NCBI GenBank assembly: GCA_019090885.1
Contig: JAHRVC010000021.1
Span: forward strand, 1-46,500
Direction of reading: 5' to 3'
Source: Marinosulfonomonas sp.
GTDB lineage: Bacteria > Pseudomonadota > Alphaproteobacteria > Rhodobacterales > Rhodobacteraceae
DNA length: 46,500 bases
Each line of letters starts with the position of its first letter. Position 1 is the first letter of the stretch. The notes under the pieces were generated by a model. The model was not told the origin of the DNA and searched no databases. It worked only from the letters and a program-made list of their open reading frames with translations. This document shows, piece after piece, positions 18,661 through 28,700 of the stretch. Both the position numbers and the translations under genes were made by a program.

Positions 18661-18675
18661 GTAAAAAAGTGGTAA
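18661..18675. promoter_or_regulatory. weak CtrA-like site GTAA-AAAAGTG-GTAA
   Basis: 6/8 match to TTAA-N7-TTAA in the divergent rod-binding/fliK intergenic region. Confidence 0.25.
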
Positions 18676-18724
18676 CCAAATGCGGCCATAGTCATTGCAT
18701 CGGCGAAGAATTCCCGGATGGCCA

Positions 18725-20497
18725 ATGGATATTGAAAACGCACTTCCTAAACTGCCCGAACAGGGTGCAAAACGTTCGATCGCGGACGCTATGCCCTCTA
18801 TCGAACCAGTGGATAATTTTGAAATAGTTCTTGGGGAATACCCGGAAAACTCGACGGGCGACCCGGCCCTGCAACCCGCGGTGGCGGCCATATTTGCCGG
18901 GCCAAACAGTACAGGTTCTAACACAAGAGAGTTTTCTTATGATCCTCAGACGCTGCCCCAATTGCCGTCCGCCACGGTCGTTCCTGCTGGAGCCGAATTA
19001 CTGGACGTGGCTATCTTCAGGGAACAGCAGAGTGCTTTCGATCTAGAGCCAGTTACTGGTCGGAAGGCCGAAAATGAGTCACGCATTCCCGAATTCAGGA
19101 TTATCCCACAATCCAACTTAGCAGGTGCCGGTCAAAACGATTCTGCACCATTCACTCAGGATCGCATTCTTTCCAAAACCAACATTCAGATCGAAAATGA
19201 CCCGCGCAGGGCACAGAAAACACCAGAAGCGGTGACTCAGCATGCTGTAAAAGTTCTTGGCATAGAGGCCCCAGCTAATGAACAGACGGCGGTTGGCACC
19301 AAAAACCAAGAATTGGGTAATTTTCGGCCCATTCCAGAAGATGTGACAGCCAACCACACGGTTCCAAAGCAAGAATCGTTGGCGGTGTTTAAACTAGAGA
19401 ATGCGGCGAACAACTTCAGCGACAAGCCAAGCAGTTTGCTGGCAACAAAACCGAAGATGTCTCAAAAAGCATCGGACAACGCACCACAACTGACACAACA
19501 GCCGGAGACCAAAATTCAGAAAAGCATCGCTGCACCGGGCGTGTCAGCACAGCTACCTAGTTCATTGCCGCGTGTTGAAGCAGGTTATCCTGAGTCGGCT
19601 TTTAGCAATGATCCGGCAAAAAGCGTTTCAACATTCGTTAAACCGACCGAAGGTCAGATATCTGAGTCGGCCCTGATTAAAACACACCAGCGCGCAGATA
19701 TTGAAATGAAGGTTTCACTGGTGTCAGCCCGGAATTCAATCTCCGAAATCAAACCACGCGACGCGCAAACCACCCCACCGCAGATTGCCTTACCGACATT
19801 GCCGGATGCACCCGGGATGTCGGACCAAGATGTCGGGAATTTTCCCTCCAAATTTGGTTCGCCAGATAAAACAAACCAAGTTTCGCATAGCCCGGTTAAA
19901 TTGAGCTATCCGAAAGCTGGGGCAACCTTGGAAGCGCATCAGATTTCCAAACCCACCGATGTTGGCGCAATTACGCAACCAATGCCTATCATATCCTTGG
20001 AATCGGAAACTCTGCCAGAGGGCAATCTATTTGAGGTCGCGCGCCCGCAGCTTTCGGCCCAACCAACCACGACAAACCCAGCCCAACCGTTAATCGACCA
20101 TTCGCCGCGCATAGTTCAAATGATCGCCGAATCTGCGCGTGCGCTACAAGACAAACCGGTCGAATTGGCGCTTAGCCCTGAGGAACTGGGAAAAGTACGT
20201 CTGACGCTTCAGGCCGGCGACGGATCAATGGTTGTGTCAATATCGGCAGAACGCTCTGAAACTTTGGAATTATTGCGGCGAAATATCGATCAGCTTGCGG
20301 AACATTTTCGCGAAATTGGTTTTGACAATTTGTCATTTCAGTTTTCTGGCGAAGGTAGCTCTGACAGTGAAAAGCCGCCATCAAAAGAGCGTCGCCCTTC
20401 TGATGCGTTTGGAACTACAGAACTCGATTCTCAACCCACCCAAGACGTTCATCGCCTGACTTTACAGGTTGATGGGCACGTCGATATCAGGCTTTGA
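18725..20497 (+). CDS. fliK: flagellar hook-length control protein FliK
   Basis: Low-complexity Q/P/K-rich body with C-terminal Flg_hook-type domain (PVELALSPEELGKVRLTLQAGDGSMVVSISAERSETLELLRRNIDQLAEHFREIGF). Confidence 0.9.
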   Translation: MDIENALPKLPEQGAKRSIADAMPSIEPVDNFEIVLGEYPENSTGDPALQPAVAAIFAGPNSTGSNTREFSYDPQTLPQLPSATVVPAGAELLDVAIFREQQSAFDLEPVTGRKAENESRIPEFRIIPQSNLAGAGQNDSAPFTQDRILSKTNIQIENDPRRAQKTPEAVTQHAVKVLGIEAPANEQTAVGTKNQELGNFRPIPEDVTANHTVPKQESLAVFKLENAANNFSDKPSSLLATKPKMSQKASDNAPQLTQQPETKIQKSIAAPGVSAQLPSSLPRVEAGYPESAFSNDPAKSVSTFVKPTEGQISESALIKTHQRADIEMKVSLVSARNSISEIKPRDAQTTPPQIALPTLPDAPGMSDQDVGNFPSKFGSPDKTNQVSHSPVKLSYPKAGATLEAHQISKPTDVGAITQPMPIISLESETLPEGNLFEVARPQLSAQPTTTNPAQPLIDHSPRIVQMIAESARALQDKPVELALSPEELGKVRLTLQAGDGSMVVSISAERSETLELLRRNIDQLAEHFREIGFDNLSFQFSGEGSSDSEKPPSKERRPSDAFGTTELDSQPTQDVHRLTLQVDGHVDIRL

Positions 20498-20507
20498 AGG
20501 AGGCATA

Positions 20508-21176
20508 ATGGAAATTGTTCAGACATACGCAACCGGTTCAAACGCGACCACGGCATCGCAATCGGACAATTCAAGAAATTCCGCCATTAGTTCTGACTTT
20601 GAGACATTTTTAAAAATGCTCACGGTGCAGATGGAAAACCAAGATCCGCTTAATCCAGTCGATTCGGCCGATTACGCCGTCCAGTTGGCGACTTTTTCCG
20701 GCGTCGAGCAACAAGTGCAAACCAATGATTTATTGGAAACTCTGGGTCAGAAAATGGGGCTAACGGGCCTGTCGCAGATAGCGGGTTGGGTTGGGATGGA
20801 AGCACGTGTCCAAGCGCCCGTATATTTTGGAGGCGCGCCGATTTCAGTTTTCGCGCCCTCAAATTCTGGCGCAGATCAGGCATTTTTGGTGGTACGCGAT
20901 TCCAATGGGACCCAGGCAGACCATTCCGAAATTGATCCAGCCGGCGGGCAACTGCAATGGGCCGGTGTCGACGCCTCTGGGGCACCGTTTCCGGCTGGAA
21001 CATACAGTTTTTCGGTGGAAAGCCGCGCCGACGGTGCCGTTATATCGACCGATCCGGCGCAGGTTTATGCACTTGTGACCGAAGCAAAATTGGACAATGG
21101 CGTCGCGATGATTGCGCTGGCAGGTGGAAGCGAATTGCCCGCAGATCAGATTTCCGCAATTCGCACGCCGGGCTGA
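20508..21176 (+). CDS. flgD: flagellar hook assembly protein FlgD
   Basis: FETFLKMLTVQMENQDPLNPVDSADYAVQLATFSGVEQQVQTN; AAGGAGG Shine-Dalgarno upstream of ATG 20508. Confidence 0.96.
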   Translation: MEIVQTYATGSNATTASQSDNSRNSAISSDFETFLKMLTVQMENQDPLNPVDSADYAVQLATFSGVEQQVQTNDLLETLGQKMGLTGLSQIAGWVGMEARVQAPVYFGGAPISVFAPSNSGADQAFLVVRDSNGTQADHSEIDPAGGQLQWAGVDASGAPFPAGTYSFSVESRADGAVISTDPAQVYALVTEAKLDNGVAMIALAGGSELPADQISAIRTPG

Positions 21177-21294
21177 CAAGGGGGGTTGCGGCTGGGCGCT
21201 GCCATAAATAGCTTGCTGCGTTGAGAATAAGCGGGGCAGTTGTTTGTTATCTGAGCAAAAAGAAAGAACTGCGTCCGCCGCACTTGTAAAGACG

Positions 21295-22131
21295 ATGAGG
21301 TCTGAGTTGATCACCGCGGGATACTTGGGCGCGGCGGGCCCTTGGCAGCCACTTTCTGGCGGGCGAACAAATCATATTTGGCGCATTTGCGATGGCCCAA
21401 ATGCTATCGTGTGCAAACTATATGATTCCATAGGTGGAACCGATCTGTTCCCAAATAGCCCACAAGATGAGGCCTTGGCGCTGCAAGCGTTGACGGAATC
21501 CCACATTGCACCGGAATTTATCGGCGCGCTTTCAGTCTCGGCAGGAACATGTCTGTTATATCGGTTCGTGACAGGCGAACCGGCGTCTGCCAGCCTCGCT
21601 TCGGTGGCAGCTGTTTTGAAGGAACTGCACGCGATTTCACCGCCTGCCGAACTGCGAAAAACCGGCATTGGGTCAGATGCCATCCTTGGCCAAGGGGACG
21701 ACATATTGGTCAAATGCTATGGGGCAAGGAAAGACCTTTTAATGGCGTTGCGCCCGCGAAGCGTTGCAACAAATAACGTGCGCTCGGTTTTTTTGCACGG
21801 TGATCCCGTCCCGCAAAATATCATTCTTGCACCGCACGGTGCCGTTTTGGTCGACTGGCAATGCCCGGCACAAGGCGATCCATGCGAGGATTTGGCGACA
21901 TTTCTGTCACCAGCAATGCAGACGCTTTATGGCCATGGGCCGCTGTCGACCAAACAACGCCAGCAATTTGTGGCCGCATACGACGCGCCAGAAGTCACCG
22001 ACCGTCTTGATCAATTGCAATCGCATTTTAACTGGCGGATGGCGGCGCATTGCCTTTGGAAGGTCGAAAACTGCGAACCCGACTATGAACAGGGATTTGC
22101 ATTGCAAATGGCCGAGTTACAAAAAGTTTAA
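21295..22131 (+). CDS. aminoglycoside/choline phosphotransferase-family kinase
   Basis: SGGRTNHIWRI...CKLYD, FLHGDPVPQNIIL, VLVDWQCPAQGDPCEDLATFL motifs; ATG 21295, alternative TTG 21244. Confidence 0.85.
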   Translation: MRSELITAGYLGAAGPWQPLSGGRTNHIWRICDGPNAIVCKLYDSIGGTDLFPNSPQDEALALQALTESHIAPEFIGALSVSAGTCLLYRFVTGEPASASLASVAAVLKELHAISPPAELRKTGIGSDAILGQGDDILVKCYGARKDLLMALRPRSVATNNVRSVFLHGDPVPQNIILAPHGAVLVDWQCPAQGDPCEDLATFLSPAMQTLYGHGPLSTKQRQQFVAAYDAPEVTDRLDQLQSHFNWRMAAHCLWKVENCEPDYEQGFALQMAELQKV

Positions 22132-23646
22132 GCCCCAGAGCGCCAGTAACGTTAAAATACCGCCCAACAGGATGTGTTTTACCGCCCGCAGCTTGCTCGG
22201 ACGCGCGGGTGTTCGCGGTTCCTCGGCTTGGCGCACCAAAGCTTCCTCTGCCAGTTGCGGCAGTTTTGGTCCGAAACGGGCCAGAACCATTATGGTTCTC
22301 GACAAATCCCGCAGCAGAGCTTTGGGGCCAATGTTTTCTTTGATGTATTTTTCAACAACCGGCCGGGAGACCTCCCAGATGTTGATATGTGGATCCAGTG
22401 ATCGCGCCACGCCCTCGACGACGACCATTGTGCGTTGCAGCAAGATCAATTCGGTTCGTGTTTCCATGCCAAATCGCTGCGTCACATCAAACAGGTAGCT
22501 TAACAGCCGTGCCATCGATATTTTGCTGGCTTCCACGCCAAAAATCGGTTCGCCAACGGCACGCAAAGCACGGGCAAATTCTTCGACGTCCTGATCTGCA
22601 GATACGTAGCCGGCTTCGAAATGAACTTCGGCTACACGGCGAAAATCGCGCTTGATGAAGCCATAAAGAATCTCGGCGTAAACCCGGCGCGTATAGTCAT
22701 CGATATGCCCCATGATGCCGAAATCGAGTGCGATGATATCCCCGTTCGCGCCGACTTTTAGGTTTCCCTGATGCATATCGGCATGAAAATACCCGTCACG
22801 CAACGCATGGCTAAGGAACAGTTGAAGAACCCGTTGGCCAAGGTCTGTGCGATCATGCCCTGCCGCGTCGAGCGCGTCGAGTTCATGTATGGCAATCCCT
22901 TCTGCCCAGCCGAGCGTCATCACCTGCTTGGCAGAAAGGTCCCAGTCAACAACCGGCACTTGAAAACCAGGATCATCATTGGTGGTCGCGGCAAATTCAG
23001 CGGCGGCCGAAGATTCAAGCCGCAGATCTAACTCCGCCATAACGACGCTTTCGAAATGGGCGATGACCTCTGTTGGGTGCAGGCGGCGGGTGGAGGGCAA
23101 AAAAGTTTCGATGACCGAGGCGGCCAAATGGAATGCGTCGATATCCCGACGGAACGCGCGTTCAATTCCCGGACGCAAAACCTTTACCGCGACGTCGGTT
23201 CCGGTATCGGCACGTTTAGCCCGATGGACCTGTGCAATTGACGCAGCCGCGACGGGTTCGCTGAATGACGAGAAAAGTTCATCGACGGGCCGGCCAAGCT
23301 CATCTGAGACAATCTTTTGGGCGATCTCGGTGGAAAATGGTGGCAGTTTATCCTGCAACATCTGCAATTGTTGTGCCATCTCGTCGCCCACGACGTCGGG
23401 TCTGGTCGACATGATTTGGCCGAACTTGATGTATGCTGGGCCAAGCGCTGTCAGCGCCCGCGTTACCGGTGCAAGTTCAGGGTCACCTTTGTATCCGAGA
23501 AACTTGAATGGCCAAACCAACACGCGTGATGCCACCCGAAATGACAACGGTGCATCCAGTAAATCCAGCGCCACACGCATCGCGCCGGTCCGTTCCATCG
23601 TGGCACCGGTGCGGATCAGTCGCCAGATATTATGTGGGCCGCGCAT
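22117..23646 (-). CDS. ubiB: ubiquinone biosynthesis accessory kinase-like protein UbiB
   Basis: ALGPAYIKFGQIMSTRPDVVGDEMAQQLQMLQDKLPPF, PVAAASIAQVHRA, HADMHQGNLKV, ALDFGIMGHID. Confidence 0.96.
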   Translation of the reverse strand: MRGPHNIWRLIRTGATMERTGAMRVALDLLDAPLSFRVASRVLVWPFKFLGYKGDPELAPVTRALTALGPAYIKFGQIMSTRPDVVGDEMAQQLQMLQDKLPPFSTEIAQKIVSDELGRPVDELFSSFSEPVAAASIAQVHRAKRADTGTDVAVKVLRPGIERAFRRDIDAFHLAASVIETFLPSTRRLHPTEVIAHFESVVMAELDLRLESSAAAEFAATTNDDPGFQVPVVDWDLSAKQVMTLGWAEGIAIHELDALDAAGHDRTDLGQRVLQLFLSHALRDGYFHADMHQGNLKVGANGDIIALDFGIMGHIDDYTRRVYAEILYGFIKRDFRRVAEVHFEAGYVSADQDVEEFARALRAVGEPIFGVEASKISMARLLSYLFDVTQRFGMETRTELILLQRTMVVVEGVARSLDPHINIWEVSRPVVEKYIKENIGPKALLRDLSRTIMVLARFGPKLPQLAEEALVRQAEEPRTPARPSKLRAVKHILLGGILTLLALWGLNFL

Positions 23647-24399
23647 CTAAATTTTCCACCCGGAATGCAGCGCCGCAATGCCCAGAGAAAGGTTGCGATA
23701 TTTCACATTCTCAAAACCAGCGTCACGGATCATCGCGGCAAATTTCTGCTGGTCTGGAAACTTGCGAATCGATTCGACCAGATACTGGTAACTATCCCGA
23801 TCGCCAGCAATCAGCTTGCCCATGCGTGGAATGACATTGAATGAATAGGCGTCATAGGCCTTTTGCAGGCCGTCATTTGGAAGCTGGCTGAATTCCAAAA
23901 CCATCAACCGCCCGCCGGGTCGCAGAACCCGGAATGCCTCGGATAAAGCGTCTCCGATGCGGGTTACATTTCTGATCCCGAAAGAAATTGTGTAAACGTC
24001 AAAGCTGTTGGCGGCGAACGGCAGTGCCATCGCATCCCCAACGACCCAGTCCAGATGATCGGCCATCTGCCCGGCCTCGGCGCGTTTGCGCCCGGCAATC
24101 AGCATTTGCTCGGTCATGTCCAGAACAACAGCATCTGCGCCGGGTGCGCGTTTTAGGAACCGAAAGGCGATATCCCCGGTGCCCCCGGCGACATCCAGCA
24201 ACCGCTGCCCGGCGCGTGGTGCCAGCCAGTCCATCATCGCGTCTTTCCAAAGCCGGTGAATTCCCACCGACATGACGTCATTCATGATGTCGTATTTGCT
24301 CGCGACGTTGGAAAACACGCCGTGCACCATGCCTGCCTTTTGATCCTCGGCAACTTCGCTGAAGCCAAAATGGGTTGTTTTTTCCGATCCGTCGGTCAT
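23647..24399 (-). CDS. ubiE: demethylubiquinone/demethylmenaquinone methyltransferase UbiE
   Basis: [49 protein letters not shown]. Confidence 0.97.
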   Translation of the reverse strand: MTDGSEKTTHFGFSEVAEDQKAGMVHGVFSNVASKYDIMNDVMSVGIHRLWKDAMMDWLAPRAGQRLLDVAGGTGDIAFRFLKRAPGADAVVLDMTEQMLIAGRKRAEAGQMADHLDWVVGDAMALPFAANSFDVYTISFGIRNVTRIGDALSEAFRVLRPGGRLMVLEFSQLPNDGLQKAYDAYSFNVIPRMGKLIAGDRDSYQYLVESIRKFPDQQKFAAMIRDAGFENVKYRNLSLGIAALHSGWKI

Positions 24400-24485
24400 C
24401 TGTGCTTGCCGTTCTACAAAAACTCACCCTTCTTATAGGTCTCTCTTGGGTCGATACAATGCACCTGACTGACTGCGAGGATGTT

Positions 24486-25337
24486 ATGCCCGAATTACCA
24501 GAGGTTGAAACTGTCCGCCGGGGCCTGCTGTCGGCGATGGAGGGGCAGGTGATCAAAGCCGCCGACATTCGTCGGCCGGACCTGCGCTGGCCGTTTCCTG
24601 AAAACATGGCAAAACGTCTGACCGGGGCCAAGGTTACGCATTTGCGCCGGCGTTCGAAATACATTCTTGCCGACCTGTCCACTGGTGAAACCCTGATCAT
24701 TCATCTTGGAATGTCAGGCCGAATGCTGATTTCCGGTGATGAGACAGCGAAATTCTATCAACCCCACACCGCCATTCAAAAACATGACCATGTTGTTCTG
24801 GATATGCAAAACGGAGCGCGGATCACGTTCAATGATGCCCGCCGTTTCGGGGCGATGGATATGGCACAGACGGCAGAGCTTGAGGCGCATTGGCTGCTGG
24901 CAAAATTGGGGCCGGAACCTTTGGGCAATGATTTTAATGAGCCTTACCTGGTTGACCGGCTGAAAGGCCGGAACACGCCGATCAAAACCGCTTTGTTGGA
25001 TCAGCAGATCGTTGCGGGGTTGGGAAATATCTACGTTTGCGAAGTGCTGCACCGCGCCGGGATATCGCCTAAACGCAAGGCCGGACAGATCGCTAAGGAA
25101 CGGATCTCCACGCTTGTTCCGATCATCCGTGTCGTGCTGTCGGAAGCGATTGAGGCGGGTGGATCATCTTTGCGCGATCACCGCCAAACAAACGGTGAAT
25201 TGGGCTATTTTCAGCACAGTTTCTGCGTCTATGACCAAGAAGACCAGCCCTGCGTCACCTCGGGGTGTGAGGGCAAGATTAGCCGTATCGTTCAATCCGG
25301 GCGATCGACCTTCTACTGTGCGCAATGCCAAAGATGA
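24486..25337 (+). CDS. mutM: formamidopyrimidine-DNA glycosylase MutM
   Basis: [15 protein letters not shown]-terminus, [20 protein letters not shown]-terminal zinc-finger-like C-x4-C...C-x2-C. Confidence 0.97.
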   Translation: MPELPEVETVRRGLLSAMEGQVIKAADIRRPDLRWPFPENMAKRLTGAKVTHLRRRSKYILADLSTGETLIIHLGMSGRMLISGDETAKFYQPHTAIQKHDHVVLDMQNGARITFNDARRFGAMDMAQTAELEAHWLLAKLGPEPLGNDFNEPYLVDRLKGRNTPIKTALLDQQIVAGLGNIYVCEVLHRAGISPKRKAGQIAKERISTLVPIIRVVLSEAIEAGGSSLRDHRQTNGELGYFQHSFCVYDQEDQPCVTSGCEGKISRIVQSGRSTFYCAQCQR

Positions 25338-25400
25338 CTTGATTGTGCGTTCAAGGCTGTTAGAAATCGCGCTCAGTTGAAACAACCGAGGCGCTCACAG

Positions 25401-26177
25401 ATGGCCTATAAAACAATAATCGTTGAGATCGCAGACGACGTTGCCTTAATCCGGCTTAACCGCCCGGATGCAATGAATGCGCTGAATTCGGAATTGCTGG
25501 GTGAATTATGCGACGCGCTAAAAGATGCCGATAACAGCGACAAAGTGCGCGCGATCGTGCTGACCGGCTCGGAAAAGGCATTCGCTGCGGGCGCTGACAT
25601 CAAGGAAATGGCCGACCAGTCGTTTGTAGACGTCACCACATCCCAACTGTTCGCCTTTGCCTGTGAGGGGATTACATCAGTTCGCAAGCCGGTGATTGCC
25701 GCTGTGTCTGGTTATGCCTTAGGCGGTGGGTGCGAATTGGCGATGATGTGTGATTTCATCGTGGCGTCAGACACCGCCAAATTTGGCCAACCCGAGATCA
25801 ATCTTGGCGTTATTGCTGGAATGGGCGGCTCACAACGCCTTGCACGATCCATCGGCAAGTCCAAAGCAATGGATATGAACCTGACGGGCCGGTTCATGGA
25901 TGCCGATGAAGCCGAGCGTGCTGGCCTTGTCAGCCGGATATTCCCAGCGAAAAAACTGGTCGAGGAAGCCTTGGGGATTGCCCAGAAAATCGCCGAAAAA
26001 TCCAAGATTTCTGCCGCCGTTGCCAAAGAAGCGGTGAACCGCAGCTATGAAACGACGCTGGCCGAAGGTCTGTTGTTTGAACGGCGGTCTTTTTACGCTT
26101 TGTTTGCAACTGAAGACCAAAAAGAGGGCATGCAGGCGTTTCAGGAAAAACGGCAACCGCAGTTTCGCGATAAGTAA
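25401..26177 (+). CDS. enoyl-CoA hydratase
   Basis: Crotonase fold motifs [65 protein letters not shown]. Confidence 0.95.
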   Translation: MAYKTIIVEIADDVALIRLNRPDAMNALNSELLGELCDALKDADNSDKVRAIVLTGSEKAFAAGADIKEMADQSFVDVTTSQLFAFACEGITSVRKPVIAAVSGYALGGGCELAMMCDFIVASDTAKFGQPEINLGVIAGMGGSQRLARSIGKSKAMDMNLTGRFMDADEAERAGLVSRIFPAKKLVEEALGIAQKIAEKSKISAAVAKEAVNRSYETTLAEGLLFERRSFYALFATEDQKEGMQAFQEKRQPQFRDK

Positions 26178-26201
26178 GACGCAAAACTTGGCTTTACCCA
26201 G

Positions 26202-26230
26202 TTGACTTAACGCCGACTCGGGCCTAGAAG
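26202..26230 (+). promoter_or_regulatory. putative sigma70-like promoter for rpsT (TTGACT-N17-TAGAAG)
   Basis: -35/-10-like hexamers with 17-bp spacing upstream of rpsT. Confidence 0.4.
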
Positions 26231-26274
26231 CGCGACTTCAGATTTACACCACCATTAAAGTGGAAAGATACCGC

Positions 26275-26538
26275 ATGGCCAATACGGCACAATCTAAAAA
26301 ACGCGCCAGACAGAACGAACGCCGTTTTGCTGTCAACAAAGCACGTCGTTCACGCATCCGCACTTTTCTGCGTAATGTAGAAGAAGCGATTTCGTCCGGT
26401 GACCAAAAAGCCGCTGCTGAGGCACTTCGCGCCGTACAGCCGGAACTGATGCGCGGTGTGAGCCGTGGCGTTCTGCACAAAAAGACGGCTTCACGCAAAA
26501 TTTCGCGTCTTTCGTCACGGGTCAAAGCGATCGCCTGA
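26275..26538 (+). CDS. rpsT: 30S ribosomal protein S20
   Basis: [39 protein letters not shown]...[20 protein letters not shown]. Confidence 0.98.
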   Translation: MANTAQSKKRARQNERRFAVNKARRSRIRTFLRNVEEAISSGDQKAAAEALRAVQPELMRGVSRGVLHKKTASRKISRLSSRVKAIA

Positions 26539-26560
26539 CACAGATCGAACAGAATCACTG

Positions 26561-26589
26561 AAAAAGCGCGCCCTCGGGTGCGCTTTTTT
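26561..26589 (+). terminator. intrinsic terminator downstream of rpsT
   Basis: AAAAAGCGCGCCCTCGGGTGCGCTTTTTT: GC-rich stem with A/U-tract. Confidence 0.85.
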
Positions 26590-26751
26590 ATTTTTGGACT
26601 GTGGTAATTTCGCGCCGGGAATTTCGGGATTCAAAGCGGTTACGAGATTCGGTGTCACAAAGGTTTGAGTCAATAGTAAAGGTCTGTTGCGATGTGCTCT
26701 GACCACTTGCTAGCTTTGCCAAGCGATTCACACCGTCTTGGGGGACATTCG

Positions 26752-27201
26752 ATGAGCACAGGCAGCGTTCAGCGCATTGATGAGGTTTTACCGGTTGATG
26801 CGTGGGCAATTCTAAAATCTGAAAATGATGCCCGTCTTATCGACGTCAGGACACAGGCAGAATGGGATTTTGTCGGCGTTCCTGATCTTTCGGAAATTGG
26901 TCAGACGTTGATTTGCGTCGAATGGGCCAGTTTTCCGGGAATGTCTGCCAACACACGTTTCGTGGATATGGTTATGGACGAACTGGGGGCCGGGACGACG
27001 GGAAAACTGCTGTTTCTATGTCGTTCTGGTGTTCGCTCGATGCATGCTGCTTCTGCAATCACCGCCCACCTGTCTGCAATGGGTTTGGCGCGTGAATGCA
27101 TAAATGTTGCCGAGGGGTTCGAAGGCAACATGGATTACGATGGGCACCGGGGTAATCGCAATGGGTGGAAAAACCGGGGATTGGCATGGCGCCAGTCTTG
27201 A
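26752..27201 (+). CDS. rhodanese-like domain protein
   Basis: ARLIDVRTQAEWDFVGVPDL and active-site loop LFLCRSGVRSMHAA. Confidence 0.9.
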   Translation: MSTGSVQRIDEVLPVDAWAILKSENDARLIDVRTQAEWDFVGVPDLSEIGQTLICVEWASFPGMSANTRFVDMVMDELGAGTTGKLLFLCRSGVRSMHAASAITAHLSAMGLARECINVAEGFEGNMDYDGHRGNRNGWKNRGLAWRQS

Positions 27202-27233
27202 ATTTTAAAAAATAAAAAAACGGATTAAATCGT

Positions 27234-28592
27234 ATGACTGACGACACCTGGGGCCAAGTGCAGGACGAATTGCTTAAATCTGTTGGGCAGAACAACTACA
27301 AAAATTGGATCGAACCGCTTGAATTCAAAAATTTGAAGAATGGGGTGGCGACCTTTGTCGTCCCTACGGTTTTCATGGGAAACTGGGTGTCGCGCCATTT
27401 CGGTGAGCAGATCCAGCATCACCTGATTAACGTCGGCGCGGACGTAAGCCGTGTGGAATTTTCCGTTCCTAAACTGAAAAAGAAAAAGTCCAAAAAGCAG
27501 CACAAACAAAAACAGACATCTGCTCCGGTGCGAAATAGCGTTGCTGACGATCTGCCCGGCGCGCCACTGGATGCACGGTTCACATTTGACAGTTTTGTCG
27601 TTGGAAAACCAAACGAGCTGGCCCACGCCGCAGCCCGGCGCGTGGCAGAGGGCGATACTGCTGCCTTCAACCCACTGTTCCTTTATGGTGGCGTCGGACT
27701 GGGAAAGACCCACCTGATGCATGCTATGGCATGGGAGCTGAAGACGAAACGCCCGGATTTGAGGATCGTCTATCTGTCGGCAGAACAGTTCATGTATCGG
27801 TTTGTTCAGGCGCTGCGCGAAAAACAGATGATGGATTTCAAACAGTTGTTCCGTTCGGTCGATGTTCTGATGGTTGACGACGTGCAGTTTATTGCTGGAA
27901 AAGACAGCACACAGGAAGAATTCTTTCATACTTTCAATGCTTTGGTAGATCAAAACAAGCAAATCATCATTTCTGCCGATCGCGCGCCTGTCGAGATCAA
28001 AGGTTTGGAAGAGCGGATTAAGTCCCGTTTGCAATGTGGCTTGGTCGTTGATTTGCACCCAACTGACTACGAACTACGCCTTGGCGTTCTTCTTCAGAAG
28101 GTCGAGCAGTATCGGATGCAATATCCGGGTCTTGTCATTGCGGATGGTGTTCTGGAATATTTGGCACACCGTATTTCGACCAATGTGCGCGTTCTGGAAG
28201 GTGCGTTGATGCGTCTGTTCGCATTTGCTTCACTGGTGGGGCGCGAGATTACACTGGAGCTGGCACAGGACTGTCTGGCAGACATCCTGCGCGCGTCAGA
28301 CCGTAAAGTGACCGTCGAAGAAATTCAGCGAAAAGTCAGCGAGCACTACAATATCCGCTTTTCAGACATTATCGGCCCAAAGCGTGTGCGCATTATTGCG
28401 CGCCCCCGACAAGTGGCGATGTATCTGGCCAAGCAGTTGACAACCCGCAGCCTGCCCGAGATCGGGCGTCGATTTGGCGGCCGGGATCACACAACAGTCA
28501 TGCATGGTGTGCGGCGGATCGAAGAGCTGAAAGGCCACGATAATCAGATCGCCGAGGATCTGGAACTGCTGCGCCGTGCGCTGGAAGCGTGA
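27234..28592 (+). CDS. dnaA: chromosomal replication initiator DnaA
   Basis: NPLFLYGGVGLGKTHLMHAM, VDVLMVDDVQFIAGKDSTQEEFFHTFN, C-terminal GRRFGGRDHTTVMHGVRRIEEL. Confidence 0.99.
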   Translation: MTDDTWGQVQDELLKSVGQNNYKNWIEPLEFKNLKNGVATFVVPTVFMGNWVSRHFGEQIQHHLINVGADVSRVEFSVPKLKKKKSKKQHKQKQTSAPVRNSVADDLPGAPLDARFTFDSFVVGKPNELAHAAARRVAEGDTAAFNPLFLYGGVGLGKTHLMHAMAWELKTKRPDLRIVYLSAEQFMYRFVQALREKQMMDFKQLFRSVDVLMVDDVQFIAGKDSTQEEFFHTFNALVDQNKQIIISADRAPVEIKGLEERIKSRLQCGLVVDLHPTDYELRLGVLLQKVEQYRMQYPGLVIADGVLEYLAHRISTNVRVLEGALMRLFAFASLVGREITLELAQDCLADILRASDRKVTVEEIQRKVSEHYNIRFSDIIGPKRVRIIARPRQVAMYLAKQLTTRSLPEIGRRFGGRDHTTVMHGVRRIEELKGHDNQIAEDLELLRRALEA

Positions 28593-28700
28593 TCTGATTG
28601 CTTGACGCCTGATTGCGTTCGGCCGACATTCCAAAATAGCTATTGAGCCGGGCGGTGAATGGGATACATTCGCCGTCCCGACATATGCAGGAGTGGGACC

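Noticed and set aside
21764-22498. 244-aa plus-strand ORF spanning the kinase/ubiB 3' ends
   Set aside because: Out of frame with the kinase and antisense to ubiB; no domain recognised
22979-23650. 223-aa plus-strand ORF opposite ubiB
   Set aside because: Antisense to ubiB; S/R/A-rich translation typical of a mirrored coding strand
26539-27233. Possible oriC upstream of dnaA
   Set aside because: No cluster of TTATCCACA-like DnaA boxes or long AT-rich unwinding region seen by eye; the region holds the rpsT terminator and a rhodanese gene
27225-28058. 277-aa minus-strand ORF opposite dnaA
   Set aside because: Fully antisense to an unambiguous dnaA; composition looks like a shadow ORF and it has no recognisable domain
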